A stretch of DNA of 64,000 nt from Pararhizobium sp. (GTDB lineage Bacteria > Pseudomonadota > Alphaproteobacteria > Rhizobiales > Rhizobiaceae): assembly GCA_017794825.1 (NCBI GenBank), contig CP051237.1:3368501-3432500 (forward strand), in the 5' to 3' direction. A program made the translations under genes and the position numbers. The notes below the pieces were generated by a model. The model did no database searches. It saw only the letters and a program-made list of their open reading frames with translations, and had not been told where the DNA came from. Below are positions 44,876 to 54,405 of the stretch, in pieces (position 1 is the stretch's first letter; every line of letters begins with the position of its first letter).

Positions 44876-45922
44876 ATGAGTGAGCCGAACAGGATCGTGT
44901 CCGGAGAGCGTCGCGGCGAAGACGTGGAAACATCGCTGCGGCCGCAGACGCTTGACGATTTCGTCGGCCAGGCGGACGCCCGTTCCAACCTCAAGGTGTT
45001 CATAGAGGCGGCGCGCGGCCGCGAGGAAGCACTCGATCACGTGCTTTTCGTTGGACCTCCGGGGCTGGGCAAGACAACGCTTGCCCAAATCATGGCGCGG
45101 GAGCTGGGCGTCAATTTCAGATCGACGTCCGGGCCGGTTATCGCCAAGGCGGGAGATCTTGCGGCGCTTTTGACGAACCTCGAAGACCGAGACGTTCTTT
45201 TCATCGACGAAATCCACAGATTGAATCCGGCGGTGGAGGAAATTCTCTATCCGGCGATGGAGGATTTCCAGCTTGATCTGATCATCGGCGAGGGGCCGGC
45301 CGCGCGGTCGGTGAAAATCGAACTCGCCCGTTTCACGCTTGTCGCGGCCACAACGCGGCTCGGTCTGCTCACGACGCCCCTGAGGGACCGGTTCGGAATT
45401 CCGGTGCGTCTGAATTTCTACACGATCGCGGAGCTCGAACATATCGTCAAACGCGGCTCGCGCATGATGGGGTTGCCGATAACCGATGACGGCGCGCTCG
45501 AGATTGCCCGTCGCGCGCGCGGCACGCCGCGCATCGCAGGCCGCCTGCTACGGCGCGTGCGTGACTTTGCGGAAGTCGCCAAAGCCGAATCCGTGACGAA
45601 AGAAATCGCCGACGAAGCCCTGACCCGGCTTGCGGTCGACCAGAAAGGCCTCGACCAGCTCGATATCCGGTATCTCGGGATGATCGCCGGCAATTTCGGA
45701 GGCGGGCCTGTGGGGATCGAAACCATCGCGGCTGGCCTGTCGGAACCGCGCGACGCGATCGAGGACATCATCGAGCCCTATCTAATCCAGCAGGGGCTGA
45801 TACAGCGCACGCCCCGGGGACGCATCCTGACCGCCAACGCCTGGCGGCATCTCGGCCTGGATGTCCCGCGCGATCTGGCCCAGCAGCAGATAAACCTCTT
45901 CCAGGAAGACCCGGATCGCTGA
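44876..45922 (+). CDS. ruvB: Holliday junction helicase RuvB
   Basis: 348 residues. AAA+ motor for branch migration: [15 protein letters not shown] (Walker A), [12 protein letters not shown] (Walker B), [21 protein letters not shown] (sensor I), winged-helix C-terminus ending [14 protein letters not shown]. Twenty bases after ruvA. Just past its stop lies a perfect SOS-box motif (45973). Confidence 0.97.
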   Translation: MSEPNRIVSGERRGEDVETSLRPQTLDDFVGQADARSNLKVFIEAARGREEALDHVLFVGPPGLGKTTLAQIMARELGVNFRSTSGPVIAKAGDLAALLTNLEDRDVLFIDEIHRLNPAVEEILYPAMEDFQLDLIIGEGPAARSVKIELARFTLVAATTRLGLLTTPLRDRFGIPVRLNFYTIAELEHIVKRGSRMMGLPITDDGALEIARRARGTPRIAGRLLRRVRDFAEVAKAESVTKEIADEALTRLAVDQKGLDQLDIRYLGMIAGNFGGGPVGIETIAAGLSEPRDAIEDIIEPYLIQQGLIQRTPRGRILTANAWRHLGLDVPRDLAQQQINLFQEDPDR

Positions 45923-45972
45923 CGATGCGAGCCCCGGTCGCGACCGCTGGTGGATGGTCGGATCGGCGGCAA

Positions 45973-45987
45973 GAACAAAAACAGAAC
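45973..45987 (+). promoter_or_regulatory. Perfect LexA/SOS box with promoter, downstream of ruvB
   Basis: GAAC-AAAAACA-GAAC matches the alphaproteobacterial LexA operator exactly. A promoter-like pair follows: TTGGTG, 17 bases, TGTTAT (to 46020). It faces the 3' intergenic space and not an annotated gene. The same motif-to-TATGG spacing occurs at 27159-27208. Confidence 0.6.
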
Positions 45988-46085
45988 ATTGTTGGTGCAT
46001 TTGTGTCGAGTCTGTGTTATGGAATATCCACTTGCAAGAACGGGCCGCCATCGGCCAAAGTCACTGGCAAGGTCAAAAAACCTGA

Positions 46086-46105
46086 AATCCCGAAACAAAG
46101 CCAGT
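46086..46105 (+). repeat. Isolated copy of the 27-kb 20-nt repeat
   Basis: AATCCCGAAACAAAGCCAGT, 18 of 20 identical to the consensus of the seven-unit array. As at the array, an SOS-box/promoter module lies upstream and a strongly AT-rich tail follows (46106-46145). Confidence 0.85.
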
Positions 46106-46171
46106 TTTTAAATTTTCAATAAATTCAATAATATCAGTAACATAGAAAGGTATCGTGAAATCGCTATGGCG

Positions 46172-47059
46172 TCAGGCCAGCATTTCGCGGACCGACTTTT
46201 CCAGTTTGGGCAATCCGCCCGGGCGCCAGCCAAGGCGGTGAAGCTTCGATGTATCCATGATGTTCGGCAGGGTATCGGAACGTTCAGGCAATGCATGCGA
46301 ACATCCGGAGTGTCGCCTGACCATGTCGAGCAGCTCACGTCGGTCGACGAGTATGTCGGACACGTTGAAGACTTCTCCTGAAACCGCCTCGACCGGCTGT
46401 CCAAACAGCAGGGCGACAGCGCCGGCCACGTCATCGCCATGCACCTCGGTTCCGCACCGCGCGCCAACGGGTTCACCGGCGAGATAGTCCGCGAAGAGGT
46501 CTTCCCATTTGTGCTTCCGGTCCGGCGGCGCCTGCCCGTAGACGCCGGTGACGCGCAGGCTCGTCACGGCCATGGTCGACGTTCGGGCGAGGTTCGCGAG
46601 TTGTTGTTCGCACGCAAGTTTGACGGCGCCGTATTCGGTGTCGGGGTTGCAGGAGGTTGTCTCGACAAGCCGCATGTCTGCCGGATGCTTGCCGTAGACA
46701 GCCCGGGTGGAAAGGAATATTCCGCGTCTCACCCTGGCGTCGGCCGCGCATTCAAACAGTCTGACGGTCGCATCGAGATTGCGCGCCCTGAAGCCCTCGA
46801 CATCGTCGCCCTCTCCACCGCGATAGCGGCCGGAAACATGGGAAAAGGCCGCGTGGACCAGCGCGTCGAAACTGTCGACAAGCGGCGCAAAATTCTCTCG
46901 GGGATTGAGGTTGAACAGGCGAAAATCGACCGGTTTCGAAAAGAGACGCGGATCATGTTCCGTGCGGCCGGCAAGGGTCACCTGATGGCCGTCTGCGACG
47001 AGGCGATTGACGATGAAGCGGCCGACCAGTCCGCTGCCTCCGGTCACGAGAACGCGCAT
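46172..47059 (-). CDS. sqdC: SqdC-like NAD-dependent epimerase/dehydratase
   Basis: 295 residues. Extended SDR: VLVTGGSGLVGRFI at the start, STRAVYGK, catalytic YGAVK. Third gene of a sqdB-sqdD-sqdC set; the rhizobial/Rhodobacter SqdC is a reductase/epimerase-like protein required for correct sulfoquinovosyl transfer, its exact reaction unsettled. Its ATG overlaps the sqdD stop by one base. Symbol given by operon position and fold. Confidence 0.82.
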   Translation of the reverse strand: MRVLVTGGSGLVGRFIVNRLVADGHQVTLAGRTEHDPRLFSKPVDFRLFNLNPRENFAPLVDSFDALVHAAFSHVSGRYRGGEGDDVEGFRARNLDATVRLFECAADARVRRGIFLSTRAVYGKHPADMRLVETTSCNPDTEYGAVKLACEQQLANLARTSTMAVTSLRVTGVYGQAPPDRKHKWEDLFADYLAGEPVGARCGTEVHGDDVAGAVALLFGQPVEAVSGEVFNVSDILVDRRELLDMVRRHSGCSHALPERSDTLPNIMDTSKLHRLGWRPGGLPKLEKSVREMLA

Positions 47060-47910
47060 CAGTCCCGTCCGGCCGGGTTGTCGAGGCTGGCGATGTCGGG
47101 AATGTTCTCTCCGGAATAATACGCCTTCCAGAGATCGATCAGAGGCGCCAGGCGCTCGGCCTTCGGATTGTCCTTTTCCCAGGGCTTTTCATACTGGTAG
47201 TGCAATACGCCGATGGATTTCCAGTCCCAGAGTTCGGGCAGGTTGAACCAGACATATTGCAGCATGTTGTAGAAGACGGGCAAGCCGTGCCATTCGCCGA
47301 AATAGTCCTGGAGGAACGTCTGGTCCGTGCGTCGCCAGAAGGCGTCGGGCGCATCGAGCTTCTGCATCATGTCGGAGAAGGTGTCGTCAGACGGACGCGC
47401 CACGAAGACGCCGGAATTCAGCCGGTGGAAATCTGCGACCGTCTCGTAGACGTTCGGCGCCGCCGAGAATTCCGGATAGGCGAACAGCCTGTCGATATTG
47501 CGCAACACGAGGGCGTCGGCGTCAATGAAGACACAGCGCTCGTATTCCGTCATCTGCCACAGACGCAGTTTGACGAAATTGTCGAGCGGGGTATGGAAAC
47601 CGGGCTTGCGGCCCTTGGTGAACGGCGCGTTGGCATGCAGTTTCGCGCGCGCATGCCGATCGTTGAACGCATCGGAGGTTGGCAATAGGTCCGCCGCGAC
47701 GAGACGCGCGCCAAGCGTGGATATCGGCGCCAGATCGTCAGCCGACACGCCTCCGGTATGCAGCACGACGATGTCGGCCTGCGTTCCCGTCACCCGTATC
47801 GATCTGACGAGAGCAAGCGCGCCGCCGGCATAGTCTGCATTTGTGACGAGCGTCACAAAAGCGAAGCGATTTGCCGCCGGCGCGTCTTCGCGAAGGCTTT
47901 CCCCGGTCAT
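47059..47910 (-). CDS. sqdD: Glycogenin-like glycosyltransferase SqdD
   Basis: 283 residues. GT8 fold with FVTLVTNADYAGGALALVRSI, metal site DADALVLRNIDRL (DxD), FNSGVFV-like RLNSGVFVARP, and DQTFLQDYF. In Rhodobacter and Sinorhizobium SqdD is a glycogenin-related transferase proposed to move sulfoquinovose from UDP toward the lipid acceptor. Lies between sqdB (seven bases) and sqdC (overlap), all on the minus strand. Confidence 0.87.
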   Translation of the reverse strand: MTGESLREDAPAANRFAFVTLVTNADYAGGALALVRSIRVTGTQADIVVLHTGGVSADDLAPISTLGARLVAADLLPTSDAFNDRHARAKLHANAPFTKGRKPGFHTPLDNFVKLRLWQMTEYERCVFIDADALVLRNIDRLFAYPEFSAAPNVYETVADFHRLNSGVFVARPSDDTFSDMMQKLDAPDAFWRRTDQTFLQDYFGEWHGLPVFYNMLQYVWFNLPELWDWKSIGVLHYQYEKPWEKDNPKAERLAPLIDLWKAYYSGENIPDIASLDNPAGRD

Positions 47911-47917
47911 GCCCGCG

Positions 47918-49138
47918 TCAGGAAGCCGATTTCAGGGCTTTGCCTTCCGGATCGGTGTTGAGCGTCGGCTTGATGTCTTTCGTCCAGGCGGAGGCGGCCG
48001 GAATGCGGCTGCGGTCGACGCGATAGGCGAACTTCTTCGCCACATCGACGACTTCTTCCAGCAGGCCGTCTTCCAGCGTAATCGGATTGAGACCAAGTTG
48101 AAGGAACTGATCGTTCTTGACGACGAGATCGTTTTCGGCCGCTTCCTTGCGCGGGTTGGGGAGGTAGGCGATTTTGGCGCCGGCGATCCGCGCGACGATT
48201 TCGGCCAGGTCGCGCACGCGGTGCGTTTCCGTCATCTGGTTGTAGATCTTGACCTTGTCGCCACGCTCGGGCGCGCTCTTGAGCGCCAGTTCGATACACC
48301 GCACCGAATCCTGGATATGGATGAAGGCGCGCGTCTGTCCGCCGGTTCCGTGAACCGTCAGCGGATAGCCGATCGCAGCCTGGATCAGGAAGCGGTTGAG
48401 CACCGTTCCGTAATCGCCGTCATAATCGAAGCGGTTGATCAGCTGCGGGTGACGCCGCGTCTGGTCGGTGTGCGTGCCCCAGACGATGCCCTGGTGCAGG
48501 TCGGTGATCCTGAGCCCGTCATTCTTGGCATAGAACTGGAAGAGCAACTGATCCAGACATTTCGTCATGTGATAGATGGACCCCGGATTGGCGGGATACA
48601 GGATTTCCTGGCTTGCGGTCTTGCCGTCCATTGTCTCGATTCCGACCGGCAGATAACCTTCCGGAATGGCGGCCCCGACGGTCGAATAGCCGTAGACGCC
48701 CATCGTGCCGAGATGCACGAGATGCGCGTCCGTGTCGGTTTCGACGAGCGCGTTCAGCAAATTATGCGTCGCGTTGACATTGTTGTTGACCGTGTAGTTC
48801 TTGTGCCGGTCCGATTTCATCGAATAGGGCGCAGCGCGCTGTTCGGCGAAGTGAACGATGGCGTCCGGCTGGTTTTCCTTCAGCCAGTTCTTCAGCACAT
48901 CATAGTCCCGCGCAATGTCGATCAGATGGAAACGAATGCGTCGCCCGGTTTCCTCGCGCCAGATGCGGGTCCGTTCCTGGATGGAGTCCATCGGCGTCAG
49001 CGACTGGACGCCCAGTTCCGTATCGATCCATCGCCGACTCAGATTGTCGATGATGTGGACGTCGTGTCCGAGTTGCGACAGATGCAGCGATGTGGGCCAG
49101 CCGACGAAACCGTCGCCACCGAGAACAGCTATTTTCAT
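47918..49138 (-). CDS. sqdB: UDP-sulfoquinovose synthase
   Basis: 406 residues. NAD-dependent SDR that joins sulfite to UDP-glucose giving UDP-sulfoquinovose, the head-group donor for the membrane sulfolipid SQDG. SQD1/SqdB hallmarks: AVLGGDGFVGWPTSLHLS, VHFAEQRAAPYSM, NNNVNATHNLLNAL, GTMGVYG, YxxxK in IYHMTKCLDQLLF, DLHQGIVWGTHTDQT, LNRFLIQAAIGYPLTVHGTGGQTRAFI. Start at 49138 (MKIAVLGG) has GGAG at good spacing; ATG 49147 is also in frame. First gene of sqdBDC. Confidence 0.95.
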   Translation of the reverse strand: MKIAVLGGDGFVGWPTSLHLSQLGHDVHIIDNLSRRWIDTELGVQSLTPMDSIQERTRIWREETGRRIRFHLIDIARDYDVLKNWLKENQPDAIVHFAEQRAAPYSMKSDRHKNYTVNNNVNATHNLLNALVETDTDAHLVHLGTMGVYGYSTVGAAIPEGYLPVGIETMDGKTASQEILYPANPGSIYHMTKCLDQLLFQFYAKNDGLRITDLHQGIVWGTHTDQTRRHPQLINRFDYDGDYGTVLNRFLIQAAIGYPLTVHGTGGQTRAFIHIQDSVRCIELALKSAPERGDKVKIYNQMTETHRVRDLAEIVARIAGAKIAYLPNPRKEAAENDLVVKNDQFLQLGLNPITLEDGLLEEVVDVAKKFAYRVDRSRIPAASAWTKDIKPTLNTDPEGKALKSAS

Positions 49139-49418
49139 CCAATTCATCTCCGTTTGCGCATCTGTTCGATGCAAATTCCGAAAGGCGACAGCACGCCGTG
49201 CGCTTTCCGGCATCGATCCGCAACCGGAACCGCTGCGGCGAACGCCGTCCGGTTAGCGGCAAATCCCTCGATTCCCGAAAACCGTTAGCGCCGGAATGTG
49301 TCAGGATTGCAATGGCTCTTTCCACAATTCGGCGGTCGCATCAAGCACTTGCCATTGCTCTTCCAGCAGAAATGTGGTCCCTCGTGTCGCGCAAAGGCGC
49401 TTGAAGAAGGAGGTTGCG

Positions 49419-49853
49419 TTGTCTCTCTCGCTTGCGGGAACGATCGCAGAAGACGGTCACCGGCTGATGCAGCGTGTCTATTACGAGGACACCGACTTTT
49501 CCGGCGTGGTCTATCACGCCCGCTATCTGCATTTCCTGGAAAGGGGGCGGACCGACTATCTTCGTTGCCTTGGCGTGACCCAGGGCGACATGCGCATGGG
49601 CGAAGAGGAAGGCAGCGCCGCTTTCGTCGTTCGACGCATGCTGATCGATTTTCTTGCCGCTGCGCGGATGGATGACATCGTCGAAATTCGCACGTGCTCG
49701 CGCAGGGTTACGGGCGCCCGCCTGGAACTGGATCAGGAAATCCGCTGCGACGACCGTTTGCTGGTGACAGCGGCCGTCACCGTGGCCGTCGTCAACGGCG
49801 AAGGTCGGGTCAGGCGACTGCCCGACGGGCTTTCCGCGCTGTTTGCACGCTGA
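49419..49853 (+). CDS. ybgC: YbgC-type acyl-CoA thioesterase of the Tol-Pal cluster
   Basis: 144 residues from a TTG start that has GGAGG five bases upstream; longer ATG/other starts would add an unlikely Cys/Ser-rich leader. Hot-dog fold with the catalytic YYEDTDFSGVVYHARYLHFLERGRTDYL. YbgC hydrolyses short acyl-CoA or acyl-ACP and is conserved at the head of tol-pal. A hairpin (49872-49894) and 268 bases separate it from tolQ. Confidence 0.93.
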   Translation: MSLSLAGTIAEDGHRLMQRVYYEDTDFSGVVYHARYLHFLERGRTDYLRCLGVTQGDMRMGEEEGSAAFVVRRMLIDFLAAARMDDIVEIRTCSRRVTGARLELDQEIRCDDRLLVTAAVTVAVVNGEGRVRRLPDGLSALFAR

Positions 49854-49871
49854 ATTTGCATAGAGCGTAAA

Positions 49872-49894
49872 AAAGCCGCCTAAAGCCCGGCTTT
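49872..49894 (+). terminator. Hairpin after ybgC
   Basis: AAAGCCG and CGGCTTT around a nine-base loop, 18 bases after the ybgC stop; weak T run (TTTGTTGT). Possible partial terminator between ybgC and tolQ. Confidence 0.5.
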
Positions 49895-50121
49895 GTTGTC
49901 ATAACCTGTCATTAACCATAAATATGTCTTAATGATCGGGCGGAGGATGGCGCGATCGGTCGCGCCTTCCTTTGACCAAAGTTTGTCGCGACACAAAGTG
50001 GCGGGTGAGTGGACGTATCGGATTTTTAAATCTGCCGAATAATTGCGCGGAACCGCGCGATCTGATGACGGTTTCTAAGGTGCGCGCATTGTCCGGACGC
50101 TCGGATTCGAAGGTAAGTTGA

Positions 50122-50838
50122 ATGGAACAGGTAGGATTGGCTGCTACAGGTGACATCACTCTGTGGTCGCTGTTCATGCAGGCGAGTATCGTCGTCAAGA
50201 TTGTCATTCTCGGATTGATCGCTGCATCGATCTGGACGTGGGCGATCATTGTCGACAAGTCTTTCAGTTACGGGCGCACGCGTCGTCAGTATGACCGTTT
50301 TGAGCAGGTGTTCTGGTCCGGACAGTCGCTGGAAGAACTTTACCAGTCCCTGCAGGATCGCACGACGAGCGGCATGAGCACGATTTTTGTATCGGCGATG
50401 CGGGAGTGGAAAAAATCCTTCGAGCGCGGCGCCCGCTCTCCGATGGGCTTGCAGATGCGCATCGACAAGGCGATGGATGTCGCGCTCGCCCGGGAAACGG
50501 AGGGCCTTGAGGCCCGGCTCGGATCGCTCGCCTCGATCGGCGCTTCAGCGCCGTTCATCGGCCTGTTCGGAACGGTCGTCGGCATCATGACGTCCTTCCA
50601 GGCGATCGCGGGCTCTAAATCGACGAACCTCGCTGTTGTAGCCCCCGGCATCGCCGAGGCGCTGCTGGCCACCGCCATCGGCCTCCTTGCGGCCATCCCC
50701 GCGGTCATCGCCTACAACAAGTTTTCTGCGGATGCAGGCAAGCTGACGGCGCGCATGGAAGGTTTCGCAGACGAGTTTTCGGGCATTCTGTCTCGCCAGA
50801 TCGACGAACGCATGCAGTCCCGCCAGGCGGCGGAGTAG
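50122..50838 (+). CDS. tolQ: TolQ, proton channel subunit
   Basis: 238 residues. Three membrane helices (about 14-36, 142-166, 176-196): SLFMQASIVVKIVILGLIAASIWTWAIIVDK, LGSLASIGASAPFIGLFGTVVGIMTSFQAIAG, GIAEALLATAIGLLAAIPAVIAYN. With TolR it uses proton motive force to energise TolA. Twelve bases before tolR. Confidence 0.96.
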   Translation: MEQVGLAATGDITLWSLFMQASIVVKIVILGLIAASIWTWAIIVDKSFSYGRTRRQYDRFEQVFWSGQSLEELYQSLQDRTTSGMSTIFVSAMREWKKSFERGARSPMGLQMRIDKAMDVALARETEGLEARLGSLASIGASAPFIGLFGTVVGIMTSFQAIAGSKSTNLAVVAPGIAEALLATAIGLLAAIPAVIAYNKFSADAGKLTARMEGFADEFSGILSRQIDERMQSRQAAE

Positions 50839-50849
50839 GAGTTTCAACC

Positions 50850-51308
50850 ATGGCTATCGCCACGGGAAGCATGATGGGCGCCAAGCGAGGCCGGTCTTCA
50901 GGACGTCGCGGCCGGCGCATGGCCCCGATGGCCGAGATCAACGTCACGCCGTTTGTTGACGTCATGCTTGTTCTTTTGATCATCTTCATGGTCGCGGCGC
51001 CGCTCCTTACGGTCGGCGTTCCCATCGATTTGCCGGAGACCGACGCGAGTGCGCTCAATTCCGAGACCCAGCCGATCACCATTTCAGTGAACGATCAGGG
51101 CCAGATTTTCCTTCAGGAAACCGAGGTGCCATTCGACGAGATCGTCGCCAAACTCCAGGCGATTGCGACGACCGGCTATCAGGAGCGCATCTACGTGCGC
51201 GGTGACCGAAACGCCGACTACGGAACGGTGATGAAGGTCATGGCGCGCATCTCGTCCGCCGGATATCGCAATCTCGGCCTCGTTACGCTCCAGGAGCAGG
51301 AGGGGTGA
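50850..51308 (+). CDS. tolR: TolR
   Basis: 152 residues. Single membrane helix after a basic N-terminus, with the proton-carrying Asp in NVTPFVDVMLVLLIIFMVAAPLL; periplasmic ExbD/TolR domain follows. Partner of TolQ and TolA. Nine bases before tolA. Confidence 0.96.
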   Translation: MAIATGSMMGAKRGRSSGRRGRRMAPMAEINVTPFVDVMLVLLIIFMVAAPLLTVGVPIDLPETDASALNSETQPITISVNDQGQIFLQETEVPFDEIVAKLQAIATTGYQERIYVRGDRNADYGTVMKVMARISSAGYRNLGLVTLQEQEG

Positions 51309-51317
51309 ACCCAGTCA

Positions 51318-52313
51318 ATGAAGATTGGCCTCACCATATCAACGATATTGCACGCCGTCCTTCTCGGTTGGGGCCTGATCGTCCTGGCGCCTCCAAAGTC
51401 GCATGACGTGGCCGATGTCGAGGCGCTTCCGGTCGATATCATTCCCGTATCGTCGATCACCCGGGTCCAGCAGGGCGTCAAAGAGGAACCGGAGCGCGAG
51501 ATCGCTGCGCCCTTGCCCACGGTGCGCCCGGAGCCGGTCGAGGACGCCCGGACCATTGGAAACAACACGGTGGACCTGAAATCGGCGGATACCGAAAAAC
51601 GGGCCGACCTGACGGTCGAGAAGGCGATTGAGACCGCTTCTGCGCCGGCCAGCGAACCGGCGCCGGTTCCCGAGCCCCGAGCCGAAGTCGAACCGACGGA
51701 GGCGCCGAAGCCACAGGCGGCGACTGAAATCGCATCTCTGCCGGACAAACCTCAGGAAGTTTCTCCAGATCCCGTTGATGAGCCGGTCGAGCAGCCAAAA
51801 CCGGAAGAAGCCGCTTTGCCCGAGAGGATACCAACGCCGAAGGCGCGGCCGGATCCGCCCAAGCGCACCGAGGTCGCCGCCCGGCAGGAGAGTGATTTCA
51901 ACGCCGACCAGATCGAGGCGTTGCTGAACCGGCAGGACACCGCCGGCGGCGGCGCTGCGCGCAGCCGCGAGCAGGCCAGCCTCGGATCGGACACCCAACA
52001 GGTCGCGCAAACGCTTTCCATCAGCGAGATCGACGCCCTGAGGCGCAAGGTGGAAAGCTGCTGGCAACTCGTCGCCGGTATGTCGGGTGCGGAAGATGTG
52101 CGGATCCAGGTGAAGATGAACCTGAACCAGTCGGGTTATATCGACGGTCAGCCGCAGGTTGATGCGCGCGGCGGAACCGACACGGCGCGCCGAACGCTTT
52201 CCGACAGCGTGCGCCGCGCGGTCCTGCGTTGCGAGCCGTACGAACTGCCGATCGAAAAATACGGGGTCTGGTCGAACGTCGTTTTGAATTTCGACCCCAG
52301 TCAGATGTTCTAG
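51318..52313 (+). CDS. tolA: TolA
   Basis: 331 residues. N-terminal anchor (IGLTISTILHAVLLGWGLIVLA) with the conserved Ser-His face, a Pro/Glu-rich periplasmic arm (about 55-210), and a C-terminal domain (SISEIDALRRKVESCWQL onward) that binds Pal/TolB side. The arm is proline-rich, not the long alanine/lysine helix of E. coli TolA, as usual in Rhizobiales. Seventeen bases before tolB. Confidence 0.92.
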   Translation: MKIGLTISTILHAVLLGWGLIVLAPPKSHDVADVEALPVDIIPVSSITRVQQGVKEEPEREIAAPLPTVRPEPVEDARTIGNNTVDLKSADTEKRADLTVEKAIETASAPASEPAPVPEPRAEVEPTEAPKPQAATEIASLPDKPQEVSPDPVDEPVEQPKPEEAALPERIPTPKARPDPPKRTEVAARQESDFNADQIEALLNRQDTAGGGAARSREQASLGSDTQQVAQTLSISEIDALRRKVESCWQLVAGMSGAEDVRIQVKMNLNQSGYIDGQPQVDARGGTDTARRTLSDSVRRAVLRCEPYELPIEKYGVWSNVVLNFDPSQMF

Positions 52314-52330
52314 AAAAGTAACGGAAGCCG

Positions 52331-53668
52331 ATGTTTTACAAAAGCTTGAGCAGAATGAAACAGAGAGCGGGGAGCGGTCCGGCGATTGTTCTGTGCGCCT
52401 TGACGATCATGCTCGCCGCCATGATGCCGGCAAGGGCTCTGGTCGAAATCGACATCAACAAGGGCAATGTCGAACCGCTGCCGATCGCCGTGACCGATTT
52501 TATCTCGAACGACGATATCGGTCGGCAGATCTCAGAGGTCATATCCGCCGATCTGCGTCGGTCGGGCCTGTTTGCGCCTATCGATCCGAACGCATTTATC
52601 CAGAAGATCACCAATCCTGACGTCGCGCCGCGTTTCGAGGACTGGAGGGTGATCAACGCCCAGGCGATCGTCGTCGGGCGCGTAACCCGCGAAGCGGACG
52701 GACGCCTGAAAACGGAATTCCGCTTGTGGGACACGTTCGCCGCACAGCAACTGATCGGCCAGCAATTCTTTACCCAGCCTGAGAACTGGCGTCGCGTCGC
52801 GCATATCATCGCAGATGCGATCTACCAGCGTCTGACGGGCGAGCGCGGCTATTTCGACACGCGCGTCGTTTTCGTGTCGGAATCCGGACCGCGCAATGAT
52901 CGACGCAAGCAACTGGCCATCATGGATCAGGATGGCGCCAATCTCAGGTTTCTGACCCAGGGCGACGATCTTGTTCTGACGCCGCGCTTCTCGCCCAACC
53001 GTCAGGAAGTGACCTACATGTCCTTCGCCAACGGCGAGCCGCGGGTCTATCTGCTGCAACTGGAAACAGGTCAGCGCGAGCTGGTCGGCAATTTCCCCGG
53101 AATGACGTTCTCACCGCGTTTTTCTCCTGACGGGCAGAAAGTTATCATGAGCCTGGAGCAGGGCGGCAACGCGAATATCTACACGATGGATCTTCGCTCC
53201 CGTTCGACCACGAGGCTGACGAACACGACCGCTATCGACACCTCGCCTTCCTACTCTCCGGAGGGGCGTCAGATCGTCTTTGAATCCGATCGCGGCGGTC
53301 GCCAGCAACTCTACGTCATGAACGCAGACGGCAGCGACCAGAAACGGATTTCTTTCGGGGACGGGTCGTATTCGACGCCGGTCTGGTCGCCGCGCGGAGA
53401 CCTTATCGCCTTCACAAAGCAGTCTGGCGGCAAGTTCTCCATCGGCGTCATGCGGCCGGACGGTTCCGGCGAACGTATCCTGACCACCGGATTTCACAAT
53501 GAAGGACCGACCTGGGCGCCGAATGGCCGCGTCATCATGTTCTTCAGGCAGCCGGCGGGGGCCGGCGGCCCGCAACTCTATTCCATTGATCTGACAGGTT
53601 ACAATGAACAGAGGATCGATACGCCGAACTTCGGTTCCGATCCGGCCTGGTCGCCATTGCTGGAATGA
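52331..53668 (+). CDS. tolB: TolB
   Basis: 445 residues. Signal peptide ([14 protein letters not shown]), N-terminal TolB domain ([33 protein letters not shown]), then a six-bladed propeller with repeats such as [66 protein letters not shown]. Periplasmic link between Pal and TolA. 85 bases before pal. Confidence 0.96.
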   Translation: MFYKSLSRMKQRAGSGPAIVLCALTIMLAAMMPARALVEIDINKGNVEPLPIAVTDFISNDDIGRQISEVISADLRRSGLFAPIDPNAFIQKITNPDVAPRFEDWRVINAQAIVVGRVTREADGRLKTEFRLWDTFAAQQLIGQQFFTQPENWRRVAHIIADAIYQRLTGERGYFDTRVVFVSESGPRNDRRKQLAIMDQDGANLRFLTQGDDLVLTPRFSPNRQEVTYMSFANGEPRVYLLQLETGQRELVGNFPGMTFSPRFSPDGQKVIMSLEQGGNANIYTMDLRSRSTTRLTNTTAIDTSPSYSPEGRQIVFESDRGGRQQLYVMNADGSDQKRISFGDGSYSTPVWSPRGDLIAFTKQSGGKFSIGVMRPDGSGERILTTGFHNEGPTWAPNGRVIMFFRQPAGAGGPQLYSIDLTGYNEQRIDTPNFGSDPAWSPLLE

Positions 53669-53753
53669 ACAGGGAAGACACCAACAGACAACGCCACAAG
53701 GCGATACCCGGACACTATTACGAACAAAAGTCGTCAATTCGAGGAGACAGACT

Positions 53754-54257
53754 ATGACAACCCTAACAAGGATCGCGCGAAATCCGGTCGCGCTGGCGTT
53801 GGTGGCAACGCTGGCGATTGCCGGATGTTCGTCCAACAGATCGATGCCCAACAACCCCGGCGAACTTGGACTCGGCGGCAACGCCGCGCCTGGTTCGCGC
53901 CAGGATTTCACGCTGAACGTGGGCGACCGGATTTTCTTCAACACAGACTCTTCGGCAATCCGGCCCGATGCAGCCGCGACGCTGAACAAGCAGGCCCAGT
54001 GGCTCCAGCAATATCCGAATGTCAGCGTGACGATCGAAGGCCATGCCGACGAACGCGGCACGCGTGAGTACAACCTTGCCCTCGGCGCTCGACGCGCGGC
54101 GGCGACCCGCAACTATCTCGCTTCCCGCGGTGTAGCGGCTTCCAGGATGAAGACGATATCCTACGGCAAGGAGCGGCCGGTGGCCGTCTGCGACGATATT
54201 TCCTGCTGGTCGCAGAACCGCCGCGCCGTTACGGTTGTCGGCGGTGCGGGCGCCTGA
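53754..54257 (+). CDS. pal: Pal, peptidoglycan-associated lipoprotein
   Basis: 167 residues. Lipoprotein signal with lipobox IAGC (Cys25), flexible linker, OmpA domain with RIFFNTDSSAIRPDAAATLNKQAQWL, GHADERGTREYNLALGARRA, QNRRAVT. Tethers the outer membrane to peptidoglycan and completes the Tol-Pal bridge. GAGGAGA precedes the ATG. A long upstream open frame overlapping tolB is spurious. Confidence 0.96.
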   Translation: MTTLTRIARNPVALALVATLAIAGCSSNRSMPNNPGELGLGGNAAPGSRQDFTLNVGDRIFFNTDSSAIRPDAAATLNKQAQWLQQYPNVSVTIEGHADERGTREYNLALGARRAAATRNYLASRGVAASRMKTISYGKERPVAVCDDISCWSQNRRAVTVVGGAGA

Positions 54258-54405
54258 CAGGCGTCGCTTCGTTTTCGGGGCTTTCACCGGTTTGTCAGGC
54301 GGGTTAGTCTTGACGGCGAGGTTGTCAAATACACTGACAGGACCGACCGGTCACGCCGGTCGGTCAGCCATTTCCTGGGCGTGAATTTTGAAAGGAAAAA
54401 CAGGC

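Noticed and set aside
49264..49280. Another copy of the 20-nt repeat (ATTCCCGAAA) before ybgC
   Set aside because: Only the first ten bases match; no box or AT-rich tail.
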